Source: Straminergon stramineum
Lineage: Eukaryota > Streptophyta > Bryopsida > Hypnales > Calliergonaceae
NCBI GenBank assembly: GCA_963920665.1
Contig: OY987266.1
Location: 18,278,248 to 18,342,247, forward strand
DNA length: 64,000 nucleotides
Reading direction: 5' to 3'
Shown: positions 1 to 12,228 of the stretch, one piece after another
How positions within the stretch are numbered: the first letter of the stretch is position 1
Layout of the letters: each line of letters starts with the position of its first letter
Notes under the pieces: model-generated
Database searches by the model: none
Seen by the model: the letters and a program-made list of their open reading frames with translations, nothing else
Told to the model about the DNA's origin: nothing
Position numbers and translations under genes: made by a program

Positions 1-813
1 ATATTCAATCAATTTTAGAAGGGATTGTTTTTCAATTTTTGACTTCAAGTAATTATTGAAGAATATTGGTTTGTGTACTAGTTGATTTAGCCTGATATCA
101 TCTTTTGCAACTATTGTTCTAAACCACATTTTGTAATTCAAGTCATTTTGCAATTTTGCAAATATGAACTACCCATGGTCCTTTAGGGATTTAATGACGA
201 GAATATCTACAGGCTTGATTGTGACCTTTAAGTCAAAGCTCTGACTTCCTAATTGTTTCAAAGAGTCCTCAAGAGATGAAACTATCAGCCCAATGGTGCT
301 AATATGTGAGTCCAAGAATGCAAGCTTGTAAACATTGAGCTTGCAATATAGGTACCTATAATATAGAATCCACACACTATAAAAAGTGTATGTATCATAA
401 ACACCTATAATATGGATATTAGTAACATATATATCCTATAATCATAGATGGTTTCTATAATATATACACCTATTACATAGGTGTGTAGTATTTTAGGTTC
501 ATGGGCACACACTCCTATGCTCTCATAATAACAACCCTCACTATCATTCCTTGTTTTTGCACATGAGAGTCCATTGCATCATTTATAAAATTATGGATCT
601 CGTCTTCAGGTTTGCATCCTGATTCTTATTATTTTGATCACTCCACATCTGTCCCTAAGGGTTTTGAGAACTCGTAACTAAGGTATCGATCAATAAACTG
701 GAGTTCCTGGATTGTCTAGCAAGCACATTTTTTTCTATTGTGCCATCGGAGGATTCTGTAGAATCAGTTTGTGACATAATTAGTGGAATTAATTATAATG
801 TGTTGCACCTTAA
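1..813. repeat. Dispersed repeat, left copy
   Basis: No gene is seen. Bases 1-194 align with 29156-29399, 195-260 with about 30317-30415, and 550-800 with 30440-30910 on the same strand. The left copy carries about 250 bp extra around 260-540. Short ORFs here are not conserved between the copies. The right-hand copy is interrupted at a TTAA by a 913-bp element, so this copy preserves the unoccupied site (191-194). Confidence 0.75.
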
Positions 814-1417
814 CCCCTGTGCATTAGAGCGGATGTTTTTTGGACTTTGAGAAAATTTCAGTTCCAAGCAACCGGTAAGTTTTTTAGAACATCAATAGGT
901 ACTAGGAACTGTACTAAAATGCGCGAGTTGATGGCGTGGAATAAATTCCATTGCTAGAATTTTACAAGATTTTGATTAGGTTATGTGCAAATCTCATCTG
1001 CTGCAACAAGCAGGCAAGGAACTCATGTTTCGTGCAGCATGCTTGAATGAGTGTACAAGAAAATATCTATCCACCCACGTTTACTAATAAAATAGATTCT
1101 ACCGCCTCTGTCACCTTAATGAGCTTTTTCTTTAACATAATCTTTTTCTTTAACACAATCCCCATCTTTCATATTCCTTTTGCCATTTCACTTTATAGAC
1201 ATCTCCAGCTTATCCCGGCTTGGCTGAATCTGTGGCATTTTTTCAAATATTTCCCTGCTGTCCCATGCTTGACAGAAATGGTGTCATCTGATTAAGTGTT
1301 GGGATTGGGAACCTTAAGTCCTTCATAGCCGGCCAGGCTTACTTCAAATTATCATGGATTCTCTAGATCCAACCAAAAAAGCTCCTCATTCATGTAGTTC
1401 TTTGTGACGCTCAGGGG
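814..1417. mobile_element. TTAA-flanked non-autonomous transposon H (604 bp)
   Basis: TTAA (810-813) precedes a terminus starting CCCCTGTGCATTAGAGCGGA, and GACGCTCAGGGG is followed by TTAA (1418-1421). The outer inverted repeat is short (CCCCTG). The subterminal GCGGATGTTTTTTGG resembles an end of the 222-bp family A. Flanking sequence resumes homology with the right-hand repeat copy near 30910-30975, so the 604 bp is an insertion. There is no transposase; the 82-residue ORF at 1047 is incidental. Confidence 0.75.
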
Positions 1418-1884
1418 TTAAGGGGGCTCTTGCAAAGGGATTTTCCACCACTTATTTAGATTATCAACTGCAATACCATGGACCCATGGTCTTCCACCAA
1501 GTTGGTTTATGGTCTTTGTCAAATTCATAACAATTGGTACCTCACCAGCCTTCACATATCATCCAACTTACAATACATTTTAGAACTGAGTCATCCATCT
1601 CATGAAGCTACTTACATCATTCACTACCAAAACAAGGTGATGAGGGATGAAAGTAAGGTTTGATTGAAAATTCATCAGATTACAATAATTATAATCTTAC
1701 AAACTTAAACCTAAAGGATGGAGGCACATTTTGAGCAGAAATTGTGAAAATTTGACACTTTTCAGGGAAGTGAAAAACGATTTAAAAAACAAACGTTTTT
1801 TCGAAATTCAACTGTACAAATTTGTACTACACTACCATGGAAATGTGTAGGAAAAATTCCAGAAAATTTGATAACATTGATTTA
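1418..1884. other. Gene-free AT-rich spacer
   Basis: Bases 1422-1480 continue the dispersed repeat seen near 30920-30975. The remainder holds no recognisable gene or repeat boundary. The 61-residue ORF at 1478 is not supported by composition or similarity. Confidence 0.5.
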
Positions 1885-4800
1885 AGGTACGTTCCCACCT
1901 GGCCTTACGATGGCAGTAATTCAGTTGTAAATCGTCGTGCGTTCCCATCAGAGTGCACCACTATCTGCCGAACCTACTTGGCAGCCGAGGTGGCATCGAC
2001 GTGAGAGAGCTCCAACGATCATTTAACACCTCTGTATCGTAGGCCCACCATGACAGCAGTAGTTCGTAATAACAGCTTAAAAATCTTTCGGAAATGAAGA
2101 TTTCATCAGTTGACAACCGCTCTTACCTATATGCCGGATCAAGGGCCCATTACATAAGAACAGTGGCAGCCCATAGCCGAAATTAGCAGGGACCCAAGTA
2201 AGAAAATTTAAGGAGGTCTGTTATTTTCCAGCTCACACCTCCCAAATATTTGTGAAGCTAGAATGAAGTGAGGGTTAAAGCATGTGTAGGTAACCTCTTT
2301 ATACAAGTGGGGTGATGGGAAGTAAAACAATCCATGTGGGATATGTAAATTAGGATTAGTAGATGCTCAACCGCTCATACCTAATTAAGTCAAATGCAGG
2401 AATTGTGTTCAATGTAGAACTTCAAACCTCGTTTAGACATAGTAGAATAAATTTTTTCAAGAAACTTTGAACTAAACAAAGTTGGTAAATCACGTTAACT
2501 TTCATATCCAAAAATCAGTTTGAGATTCCGATCATCCAATAAAAAGTTAGAGACAAAATTCAAAGAGGGGTTGGAAGAAACATTTTCTTTGACTTTGTGC
2601 AACAAGAAGTGAAATATTTTTCATTGTTTCATCCACAAAGTGGACTTCTTTGAAATCTTTAATCATAGAAAGAGGAGACTTATGAACAAGGTACTTTGTT
2701 AAAAATGATTTGATATGCAATGAATACTACAATAATGTAGTGTGAATAACAAGATTGAAGAGAAACAAGTTCTCATCAACACATGTCATGTGTGTAGCCC
2801 GACTTCTCCTTGAACTAGCTTTGTAGATTGACTAAAGTAAGTAGATCCGCTTCTGAGATTGGAGTTCAATTCAAAGCTCTATTTTTAGATCAAATTCAAT
2901 TTTGTAGTTTTTATTGCATTGAGTGTATAGTTGGGACTCAAAGTTTTAGAGTTGGATTAGCTAGTCACCATTTCATGAATTCAATGAGCACACTACACAT
3001 GTCTAAAGGCTCATTCTTTGTTTCATACTACCAAGGGTGCTTTGGATTTCCATTTGAACCATGTAAGGAAGTAAGAGACACATTTGAATCCCCAAAGACA
3101 AGAATAGTCCCTCCCTCTGGCCCGCAATGGGAAGCTATATGTTTTTACTTTGACCACCCTATAATGTATCATTTGTTTTCAAAAAAGGAGTTGATTGAAA
3201 TGCATGTGAAATTAATCCTAATTTTTTGTTTTCATGCATACAAAAAATGTGAATCAAATAACTACCTATGTACAATGACCAAACAATCCACAATAGGCTT
3301 CTTGCTTCAATTTGAATAATTTTTTTCAAAAATTGTGTTCTCTCTTTCACTACATTAATAATTGTATTCATTGTCACCACGACAAATAGATTTTAAAATG
3401 ATAAAAATTTCTCCTTTTGACAAATACTTTTGCCAAGTATGTTTATAGGAATTTTTTTTCTTTGAATTGTATTGATATCTACATTCTTGCTAAAAATATT
3501 CATCTTCTGTAGAAAATAAAAGCCTTTAGTAAATAGCTAAGTATGGATGACACTAAATATTTTTTTAGTGTAGTGTGGTCCTAATATGAAAATGAAAAAA
3601 ATGGTTCAAATATATTGCAAAATCAATTCGCAATAAGCTTACGGTAAGTTAATGGCATCCAACACATTTGGGGTGTCCCAAATGTGTGTTTTTCCTCATC
3701 GTGGAATGCAACTATAACCTAGATACCCTATATGCACCACTAACCCAAGACCATCATCACTTAGTGTACATCTTCAAAATCAATATGTACCTATGTGGAA
3801 GAACAATTTATAACCTCTATCAAAAAAAGATTTGACCCATCATGACCTTTGCATACAATATTCAAATGTTGCATTCTTTGTTGTTTGGGAAGCTCCTTTC
3901 ACTTTCCAAGAAGAAAATACAAAAATTTAACTCTTCTAATAATAATAGTAATTAGGTAGACTAGCAAGAAGTGGTGGTCAAGGAAATACCTACTTTAATC
4001 CTTAAAATGCTTGAGGTATTGAATTCTCTTGTCAACAAAACTTTGAAGTTAAATATAAACTAACTAAGTTCCTATTTTTGGTATTTTTTGTTTTGAAATT
4101 ATTTTGGAAGTTTACTTTTAGCATCAAAAAACAAATATTAAAATGAATCATTATGAATTTTCTATTCAAGATTTTGTGCAAGGGTATCCATTGCAAATTT
4201 TGATTTTCTAGTATCAAGGGCTCTCAAAGACACTAGATCTTACAAAAAGAATCACATGAAAAATTCATTTAAGAAAATAAAAGAACAAATTTTGAGAAGC
4301 TGTAAATTCATTGGGGTTATGCATGTTCTACCCTTTAACCCTCATATTTTTTTAGTGACCAAATTTTTAGATTTGACATGTGAAAAGAGGATTGAAAGAC
4401 TTCAAATTAAATTCATAGTTTGAACACTCTCATGATCAAACATTACAATCTTTCAATTCATAAGTGATATTGTTAATTTTCTTTTCCCATTTGAAACTTA
4501 ACATGTTAGGTTCGAATTTGTATGGTTACAATTAAAAAAAATTGATAGAACTTATCAAAATGTTGGCTTTTAGTTCAATTTAGAGCAAGTTTCAAGAAGC
4601 TCAAAAAAGGCCTTGGTCATTGAGGGGATAAGATGCAATGAAACTTTAGAGGTTCGTCCCAATCCCTTTGGGGATTTTGTCCCAAACTTTTGATTGGAGA
4701 CATAGAATCTCAAAAAAAATTTTGGAGATGAAATTTACTTTGATTTACCAACTTTTCTTAGTTCAAAGTTTCTTGAAAAAAGTTATTCTACTATGCCTAC

Positions 4801-5302
4801 ATGAGGTTTGAAGTTCTACATTGCACACAATTCCTGCATTTTGACAATGAGTGGTCAAGTTCTCCTCTTCAAATTGTCCCACATCGTTTGAAGATTCATG
4901 ATGAATAATGAATAATGAATTTCATTATAAAGACAATCTCTCCTCCCCTTATTGTGAACACGTATTTTGACATTGAATTGTAGTGAACTCTTTTCTTACA
5001 ATAGGATGCCCACTACAATTCCTTGTCCACAGATTTGGGATGGTGATTTGTTTATTTTAAAAATCATTCAAAGTTTGAAGTGTAGACTATTTTTGGCCAT
5101 CGGATCAAAATCGGTAATTGGCTATGTTGGGGTACGTGAGGTCATTCACTATAAGTACCAAGCATGTGGGAACTGCGCCTCAGTAAGAAACTATCACCAG
5201 ATTCCGAACCTGAACTGCCAGAAAAAAAAATTATTTTCTTTTACTAACAAAGTTTTATCTTAAAGCTCACGGTGTTTGCAAACGCCAGGTGGGAACATAC
5301 CT
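1885..5302. mobile_element. 3.4-kb inverted-repeat (foldback-like) element
   Basis: The ends are near-perfect inverted repeats: AGGTACGTTCCCACCTGGC at 1885 and its complement, one mismatch (AGGTATGTTCC...), ending at 5302. Both sides are flanked by TTA (1882-1884 and 5303-5305), the target size of PIF/Harbinger elements. A second pair of long inverted arms lies inside, about 2390-2590 against 4690-4860. No transposase reading frame is visible; the 163-residue ORF at 2828 resembles nothing known. A TTAA element (3999-4627) is nested inside. Superfamily assignment rests only on the 3-bp duplication. Confidence 0.6.
3999..4627 (-). mobile_element. TTAA-type element, family D copy 2 (629 bp)
   Basis: A reverse-orientation relative of 9345-9982. 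TTAA is at 3995-3998 and the far flank is ATAA, a decayed target. The ends read TCCTTAAAATGCTTGAGG and GGTCATTGAGGGG, matching the ends of the other copy. Internal matches include the stretch around 4321-4400, the complement of 9540-9650. It is nested in the 3.4-kb element. No coding capacity. Confidence 0.7.
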
Positions 5303-8110
5303 TTAGAGATTATAACATTTGAAGTTAGAAGAGTAAAAAGTTTCAACCTTGCTTGATTGGACCAACAAACTTTAACTCTTCCTTAAGTGAGATTTTTACA
5401 GTACATATAGTTATTTTTTGGCATTTTGAAAGTTATAAGAAGAGTTTTGCATATGCTACCCAAAGTTGCTTGAGCTGTTAAGAAGTTTAGGGTATTAGCA
5501 TAACTTTCAACCCGAGTACCTCATAAGAAAAAAAACCTTATATTTACACAAAAGGGCTATATGGCCTTATACACCTTTTCCTTGACCTACTACTACTAGA
5601 GGTTTTGAAATACGATGAACTTCAAAAATTTTGATAAGAGATTCTATTGTTCACATGGATTTCAAAAAAGATTGGGGATTTTGAGGTTAGTTTGTGCAAC
5701 TTTCATACCCCCCAAATTTGGTCAATGGCCTTCTAACAATAGTTCAAGCTTTGCATACAATATGAGCAAAGGTTGCTCACACTATAGTGGCCAATGTAGA
5801 TTGGTCATTTACAATTGATTCCCTCACTATGGCACCACCATAGCCCAACCAATTTCAACATTTTCAATCATGTTCTCAGAATTTTTGATGAACCCTATGA
5901 GAGAACATCTAATGCAATGCAATCTTTGAAAAATTGATAATACAACATCTAACTATGCACCCAAAAGACATAGCTAAATAGTCCCATAAATACAATTGGT
6001 TCCCTCACTATGACACTACCGTAGCCCGACAATATAACAACATTTTCAATTGCGAGAATACAATTTTGATAGACCTTATAAGACAACATCTAAAATAGCT
6101 CAATCTTTGAAGAATAGATAATTAATGCAATGTAACTATAAAGACTAAATGGTTTGTTGCTCATGATAGTGTCTCATTTCATTTTTCAATGACCTATGAC
6201 CCTAGGGAGATTACTCTTGAGTTTTTGAAAACTACGTGAGTTAAAAGATAGGATCCATTTAATTCAAAGGGGGAAAAATTTATATAATATGTAGGGCTAC
6301 TATAGGGTCCATGAAATTCTACATACTCTAATATATATAAATTAGGCTACATAAAAACATCAAGTAGTAGGGAGTTTTATTAATAAGCTAGCCTAAACAA
6401 ATAGGGTTTATGCAAATTTTTCATAGCACTATGAACACAGATAAGGACAAATAATTTCATGTGGATGACAAAGTAGACACAATTAAGAAAAAAAACCAAG
6501 AAAATCTATAATGAAGGGCAGTTGACAAAAATTGTGGCACAATACTAATAGCTTATATATCAAAAAAATTAAGTGCAAATGTAAAACGTTGACTACAAAT
6601 GGCAATAATTGTCACATTATACAAATAGGGAGGTCTACCTTAGTAGATTCAATGCCCCAAAATCTATACAATACAAGGATAGAGTTCATAGTTCATTTAA
6701 CTTCAATCTTTGAAGTTGTATGTATTAAACACACTCAATCATATTGAATGGGATATTCACTACTAATTCAATGGGGACACTAAAGTATTCAATGATAAAT
6801 TTGTTCTTAAAATAGTCACTTGGTCAATGACACTTGAATTGATTGTTGTTGGTTTTATAGTGTATTCCTAGCCAATATATGCATGTAGTGGAGGTAAGAA
6901 TTTTTTTGTAAAGAAGGGCAGTTTTAGGAAAAATTTGGACACTTAAATATTCTATGTAAGATAGCCCCATCCAAAAAAGTGAATGAAGGAATTTACAAAA
7001 AAGCATAGGGTATTGGAAATTGAAACACACTTTTCCAACTTCTTTTTAAATTATCTTTAATATAGAAATTACAATTTTCTTTTCAATGTTTCTAACTATT
7101 TCTAGTCTTCTATTTAATTTGTATTTGTCTTCTATTTGTCTTTGGAAAGTTTATCTTATAATAATCCTTGGCATGAAGAATTGCTTGGAAGATGGTCTTT
7201 AATTGAATTGCTTGAAAGTTGGTCTTTAGAAAGTTGAACTTTAATTGATAGTTGTAAATTGATTCCCAATACAATGGGAAAAATCCCTATTTATAGTTTC
7301 CCGTGGTCATAGGGGATAATTAAATTAACCCTAACCGTTTGGTCTTGGGAATAGGTCCTAAGACTATTCCTTCTAAAATTGCCTAACTAACTTTTCCTAA
7401 CTAATTCCTTCCTAACTAATTCCTTCCTAGAATTCACCTAGTAACTCTATTTACTACATGAGTGAAATTGCCGTTTTGGTTGTCCTCGCCTGTACTGAAA
7501 TTGCCTTTTGTGAAATTAATAACTTATATATAAAAACTTTTTTTCTATTATTTCTTTAATAATATTTTAGATTGAAATATATTCTTTAAGTTTGTGCATG
7601 ATTTCCCCCAAGTATTGATGTAACACAATGTGAAATTAATTCTTGAAAGTAATAAAAAATACTGTGAACCATATTATTTCTTATTTCAAAGAATTAATAA
7701 TCTTTGTATAATAATTTTTTGGCATATACAAGTGTTTTTTTTTCCTAAAGAATACTATATCCTACCTATAAATAGGTTTATATGGTGATTTCTAGAATAT
7801 TAACAATTCTTTATAGGAGGATGAAGTAGGCTGATTAGTAAATTATATTTTATATATTCCAAGGAACAATTTGAGGTTAATAGAAATACACTCTCATAGC
7901 TTTTTATGTAAAAATACATTCATTTTAATTGCAATAATGGAGGTAAATAGCCCCACATCAAATACCCTCTTAATGTAGGTGTATACCTTAAAATTCAAGG
8001 AGTGATCTCCTTGGGCCTATGACTATTAAGATAATAGCTTCAAATCATTTCAATCCAATGCGGACCCCAATTCTGTAATTTAGATAAAATATAATGTCTA
8101 TTGTGTCCTT
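5303..8110. other. Gene-free AT-rich region with local repeats
   Basis: No gene is supported; all ORFs are under 75 codons and AT-driven. Two diverged direct copies of a unit of about 125 bp occur at 5817-5945 and 5999-6125, sharing TTCCCTCACTATG, TAGCCC and AACATTTTCAAT. A short tandem of CTAACTAATTCCTTC lies near 7385-7430. The rest shows no clear structure. Confidence 0.5.
5817..6125 (+). repeat. Diverged tandem duplication (about 125 bp unit, 182 bp period)
   Basis: 5817-5945 and 5999-6125 share a common order of words: TTCCCTCACTATG, CACTACC/CACCACC, TAGCCC, CATTTTCAAT, GAACATCTAA/CAACATCTAA and CAATCTTTGAA. Sequence divergence is considerable, so the duplication is old. No coding content. 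Confidence 0.6.
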
Positions 8111-8114
8111 TTAA

Positions 8115-8161
8115 CCCCTAAAGTGCCAAGTGTCCCCTTGGGAGACACTTGGATTTTTAGG
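8115..8161. repeat. 47-bp hairpin with TTAA-element-like ends
   Basis: TTAA (8111-8114) is followed by CCCCTAAAGTGCCAAGTGTC, then a tight loop and GACACTTGGATTTTTAGG. The two arms pair almost completely. It looks like a TTAA-family element reduced to its two ends, though the right flank is TAAG rather than TTAA. Confidence 0.45.
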
Positions 8162-9340
8162 TAAGCTCATTCAATCTTAATATTTAACCATATATCGAAG
8201 TTTGATTTCTAGGAGAATGATCATTATAGAGCTAGGAAGAGTGTTTGAGTAGACAAGCCAAATCTCATGAGATTGATTTCTTATCACTATATATTGTATG
8301 AATTTCTTATGCAATTCCAAAGTGGGAAGTTGTAGACTAGTAATAGTGACAATAAGCAATCCCATTATTAGAGTTAAGTCAAGCTTACACCACATGCATG
8401 CTAATAATATCCACTCAAGTGTGATGAGTTGCTAAAATAACAAGGGGACTCAGCCTTTGATCCCCACACCTAGCTGTGACAAAACCAAACTCTACAAATT
8501 CACTACATGTTGCAAAACCAAACCCTACAAATTCTTGTCTAAAATTATCTTAACATGAGAGTTTAGGTCAATTTTGGGAGCACTTCAAGACAACACTTCA
8601 AAGGCTTATAGTTTATTTATAGAGTGTCTAAAAAGACCTTCTAAGAGACTCTAGAATCCTCTTTCAATTGCCTACCAAAAAAATTGACAAAATTTGAGAG
8701 TTTGATAGTAGGAACCATGCTCAGCTGCTGTCCAGCTATGGGATCATCTCCCTAATGGCAGTTTTTGTATCCCCTATTGCTTAGATGTGCACTCAAAATT
8801 TCCTAGCAGTGGTGATTGGAAAACACAGTGTTAAGAGAAAACTAAGTGGGTTACCTTTGCAAGAAAGACTGAGTGCAAGCATTCATTCAGGGCATCAAGA
8901 GCATTAAGTTACTACAGTGGGTACCCCCGAAATCACCCTGTGTCTAAAAGCGCCATCTACAACCGGTGAACATTCCTAAATTCAGTTATGTACCTATTTG
9001 CAAAAAGCGCTTTTAGAAACAGACTTTGACTGTGAATAACTTTTGCATATAGTATCCGAATGAGCTGTTCTTTGGTGCATTGGAACCTCCTTTCTCTTGC
9101 CAACAAGGAAATATAAATATCTGATCAGCCCAATAATAGTAACAATGCACAAAACCAACTTTTGGCGCTTTTGGGTGTATCTACCTTAACATCTCAACAC
9201 AGATTGCATCATGGGATTGACAGCCAGATATACTGTACATTGCTAAGAGATAAATGAAACACTTTGTTCATTTACCAATCTTTGCTGCATTTAGATTGTA
9301 TTAAAAAGAGGAATCCTAAAAGAAAGACTGATTGAGGACC
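8162..9340. other. Gene-free AT-rich region
   Basis: No gene is seen. The stretch near 8970-9180, with repeated GCGCTTTT and a TTTGCATATAGTATCC word, resembles 3830-3960 and 45820-45910 (intron of the TMEM70-like gene), so it is probably a fragment of a further dispersed repeat. Confidence 0.4.
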
Positions 9341-9344
9341 TTAA

Positions 9345-9982
9345 CCCCTAAATGCCCAAGGTGTGTTTGGAGCTCCTTGAAATTTGCTCTAAATTGTACA
9401 AAAAGTCAACATTTTCATAAGTTGTACCAATTTCTTTTGAATTGTAACTGTAAAAATTCAAACTAGACTTGTTAGAGATCATATAGGAAAAGAAAACATA
9501 ACAATATCAATTATAGATTGAAAGATTATAATGTTTGATCATGAGGGTGTAAAAACTGTAAAAAATTTTCAATTCACTTTTTGCATGTCAACTCTAAAAA
9601 GTTGGTCACTAAAAAAATATGAGGTTACAGGGCCTAGCATGCACAACCCTCTATCAATTTACAGTTTTTCAAAATCTATTCTACAATTTTTTTAAATGAA
9701 TTTCTAATGTGATTTTGCCTCCAAGATCTAGTGTATTTGAGGCTCATTTTCAAGAGCCCTCAACACTACAGAAAGTCAAGATTGCAATGGACATCCTTGC
9801 ACTAAATCTTCAATAGAAAAATCACAATCCTTTATTTTTCAGATCAACTTTTTGATCTTAAAACTAGACTTCAAAAAGAATTCTCCAAAAATATAAACTA
9901 ATAATAATAGCAATTTGGTTGGGTTCTAATTAACTTCAAAGTTTTTGAAACACCAGAATCTGGTACCTTGAGCATTTAGGGG
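9345..9982 (+). mobile_element. TTAA-type element, family D copy 1 (638 bp)
   Basis: TTAA at 9341-9344 and 9983-9986. Terminal inverted repeats are about 21 bp with one mismatch: CCCCTAAATGCCCAAGGT at the left against CCCCTAAATGCTCAAGGT read from the right. A reverse relative lies at 3999-4627. There is no open reading frame of useful size, so it is non-autonomous. The TTAA target with CCC-starting ends is the pattern of piggyBac-like elements; Kolobok and Sola3 also use TTAA. Confidence 0.85.
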
Positions 9983-10190
9983 TTAAAGAGTTTCTCATTT
10001 TTCAATGTCCAAATGCAATGTATTGTATGCAGCAATTATATGCATCTCATTTGCTTAGCACAGTGCCTTTGCAATTTGCCCTCCCTAAAAACATTGGCAA
10101 AGGGGACAGTTGGTGTCTACTTGCCTGTGCACAAGTGTTCATTAACTTGACATGTGAAAGTTGTCTAATAAATGTGGACACAACTGAATG

Positions 10191-10242
10191 TGACAAATTC
10201 TGAGTGACAAATTCTGAGTGACAAATTCTGAGTGACAAATTC
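10191..10242 (+). repeat. 14-bp minisatellite, about 3.7 units
   Basis: Unit TGACAAATTCTGAG repeated at 10191, 10205 and 10219, with a partial fourth unit to 10242. The units are identical. The array ends 10 bp before the TTAA of the next transposon. Confidence 0.9.
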
Positions 10243-10255
10243 TTACAATAGTTAA

Positions 10256-10470
10256 CCCATAAATGATGCAGTGGATGTTTTTTGTTTGAAGAATGACAAG
10301 GAATTCTCCTATGTAGGACAAAAGTGCAACTATTCATCCTTGGAATTAGGGATGGAAAGGGGAGATCTTTTATAGTAGTTTGACTCCTAATGAACATTTT
10401 TGTTTTTTTTAAAGTAGATGATGCCACATGGTTCCAAAAGTGATGATTTCCATGGTCACCAATCTCACAT
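10256..10470 (+). mobile_element. TTAA-type MITE family A, copy 2
   Basis: TTAA (10252-10255) then CCCATAAATGATGCAGTGGATG. The body aligns throughout with 11327-11547 and with the complement of 42553-42774, for example the shared AAAGTAGATGATG and GTTCCAAAA words. The right end departs from the family: GGTCACCAATCTCACAT is followed by TTAACCCTTAAATGATG at 10471, a direct rather than inverted copy of the left end. That suggests a second truncated copy abutting it. No coding sequence. Confidence 0.7.
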
Positions 10471-10626
10471 TTAACCCTTAAATGATGTGTGTTTCTAGAT
10501 ATGGTCATTGTCTTTGTCACCATCTTTCCAGTCAATCAGAATAAAGTTAGGCACACCAACCGCTCTGAGCAATGTGATGGCCCCCAACCCACACCTTAGT
10601 CATCTGTTCATAGACTTAAGCATTAA

Positions 10627-11912
10627 TCCCTCATTGTCGAAGGGGACCAAAAGTGTCCTCACATAGTTTCAAGTCCAATTCAAAGTGTTGTAACTTTTGC
10701 ATCAGACGACTGAATTCAATCAAACTTAATGGAAATTTTGCATTGTCTCTTCTAGTTTGTGTGGTAAAATTTTTAGATCAATCCAAGATGCATTGATTTT
10801 TTGGAAGCAAATCAAAGTTCACATGTTCAATTTGAGTTCACCAAATTGCATTTGATGGTTGCAACTTCAAGGGCTTGTATCTCCTTCATCCCATGTTCTT
10901 TTACAAAAAAATTTGGATTATGATCCCCTTAAAGTCTAGTTGTTGTGATAAAATTTTCATGTCAATCCAAGTTGTTTTGAATGTTTAGGAGTTGTTCGAA
11001 GTTCAAAATCAGGACATTTTTGGATTACAGTGAACTTTGGTGGCTTGTTTTTTCTTCATATAGTGTTCGTTTTCAATAAATTATTTTGGGAAAGTTACAC
11101 ATACTAGTCTAGTTTGTGTGACTAAAGTTTCATATGAATCCAAGAAGTTATGAATGATTGAGAAGCATTTTAGTAGAAGGAGGTTTTAGATTTTGATGTG
11201 GTTTTTGCAACTTTTTTTGCTATTTTTGACATTTCAAAGCCATTTTGTAGACACAACAAGTTAATTGAATGATATTTTTTTCACCAATGTGTTTGTATGC
11301 TGATTTTGAATCACTTGATAGTTTAACCCTTAAACATCAAAGCGGACGTTTTGTGTCTAATAGATGACAAAGAATCTCTCCATGTAGGAAGAACTATGAC
11401 TATTCATCCTTAGAATTTTGTGAGAAAAGGGTAGGTCTTCTATAGTAGTATGACTTCCTATGAATATTTTTGATTTTTTTAAAGTAGATGATGTCACACG
11501 GTTCCAAAAAGAAGGATTTCCACAGTCACTAGTCCATCCTTCAAGGGTTAAAGTTTTTTTGTTTGAGTAGATTTAGAAACCGGATTTCACCTCCAAATAT
11601 GTGTCTAGGAAAATTTCAATACCTTTTTCAACACTAAAACATTATAATCTTGCAATCTATCTGGTCAAATGACTCCAAATTTGGTGCATGTCATCTACAA
11701 CATGTAACCCAACAATAAGCTTGTCCTGAAATTATAAATTGTGCTCTTGACAACTTGGTGCACTTGCATTGGAGTTGTTCAAACTTTCACATACTGGCTG
11801 CGTCCATCACCCTTTGTTCAATCTAAGCGGCCTTGACAAGTATTCCTACTCATAGTAATATGGATTGCAAATTAAACCATAGGCCAATTTTGGCTAGAAC
11901 ATCGTTTAGGGG
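10627..11912 (+). mobile_element. TTAA-type element family C, copy 1, carrying a nested MITE
   Basis: TTAA (10623-10626) then TCCCTCATTGTCGAAGGGG. Homology to the copy at 26535-27316 runs through about 11690, interrupted only by the family A MITE at 11327-11547. The sequence then diverges, and the likely right end is CGTTTAGGGG at 11912 followed by TTAA (11913-11916). Without the MITE it is about 1.06 kb. No transposase is present. The right boundary is less certain than the left. Confidence 0.6.
11327..11547 (+). mobile_element. TTAA-type MITE family A, copy 1 (221 bp)
   Basis: TTAA (11323-11326), CCCTTAAACATCAAAGCGGA at the left end, CCATCCTTCAAGGG at the right end, then TTAA (11548-11551). 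The same host sequence without the element is at 27041-27060, where TAGTTTAAAGTTT holds a single TTAA (27047-27050). This gives direct evidence for a duplicated TTAA target. Confidence 0.92.
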
Positions 11913-11916
11913 TTAA

Positions 11917-12216
11917 GGGTTTAGGTGGGGAGTTGGACACCCCCCAAAATGCCACTTTTGGCTATTGTGCCTAGTTACTATTATGAGATTGGTCAAATGT
12001 TCATATTTTCTTGTTGGCAAGTGAAAGGAGGTTCCAATGCACCAAAGAATGTGGCATTTGGATCCCATATGCAAAAATGGTATGGAAGAAGCCAGGACCA
12101 AAGTTTTATTTTTTCGTAGAAGTTCTAAAACTGTTTCATCAAATAGGTACATACTGTACCCAATAAAATGATGATAGTGGTTTTGAGTCAGTGGCACATT
12201 TTTTGGGGTGCCCACC
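11917..12216. mobile_element. Small TTAA-flanked inverted-repeat element (300 bp)
   Basis: TTAA at 11913-11916 (shared with the end of the preceding element) and at 12217-12220. Subterminal inverted repeats are about 30 bp: GGTGGGGAGTTGGACACCCC...AAAATGCCAC on the left against GGTGGGCACCCC...AAATGTGCCAC read from the right. The two opposed ORFs of 64 and 100 codons are a by-product of the inverted structure. Confidence 0.6.
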
Positions 12217-12228
12217 TTAAGTTAGTTA

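Noticed and set aside
2828..3319. 163-codon ORF in AT-rich DNA
   Set aside because: Lies inside the inverted-repeat element, has no recognisable motif and no homologue in the related sequences of the window.
10047..10535. 162-codon minus-strand ORF
   Set aside because: Runs across a MITE and a 14-bp tandem array; open only because of the repeat units.
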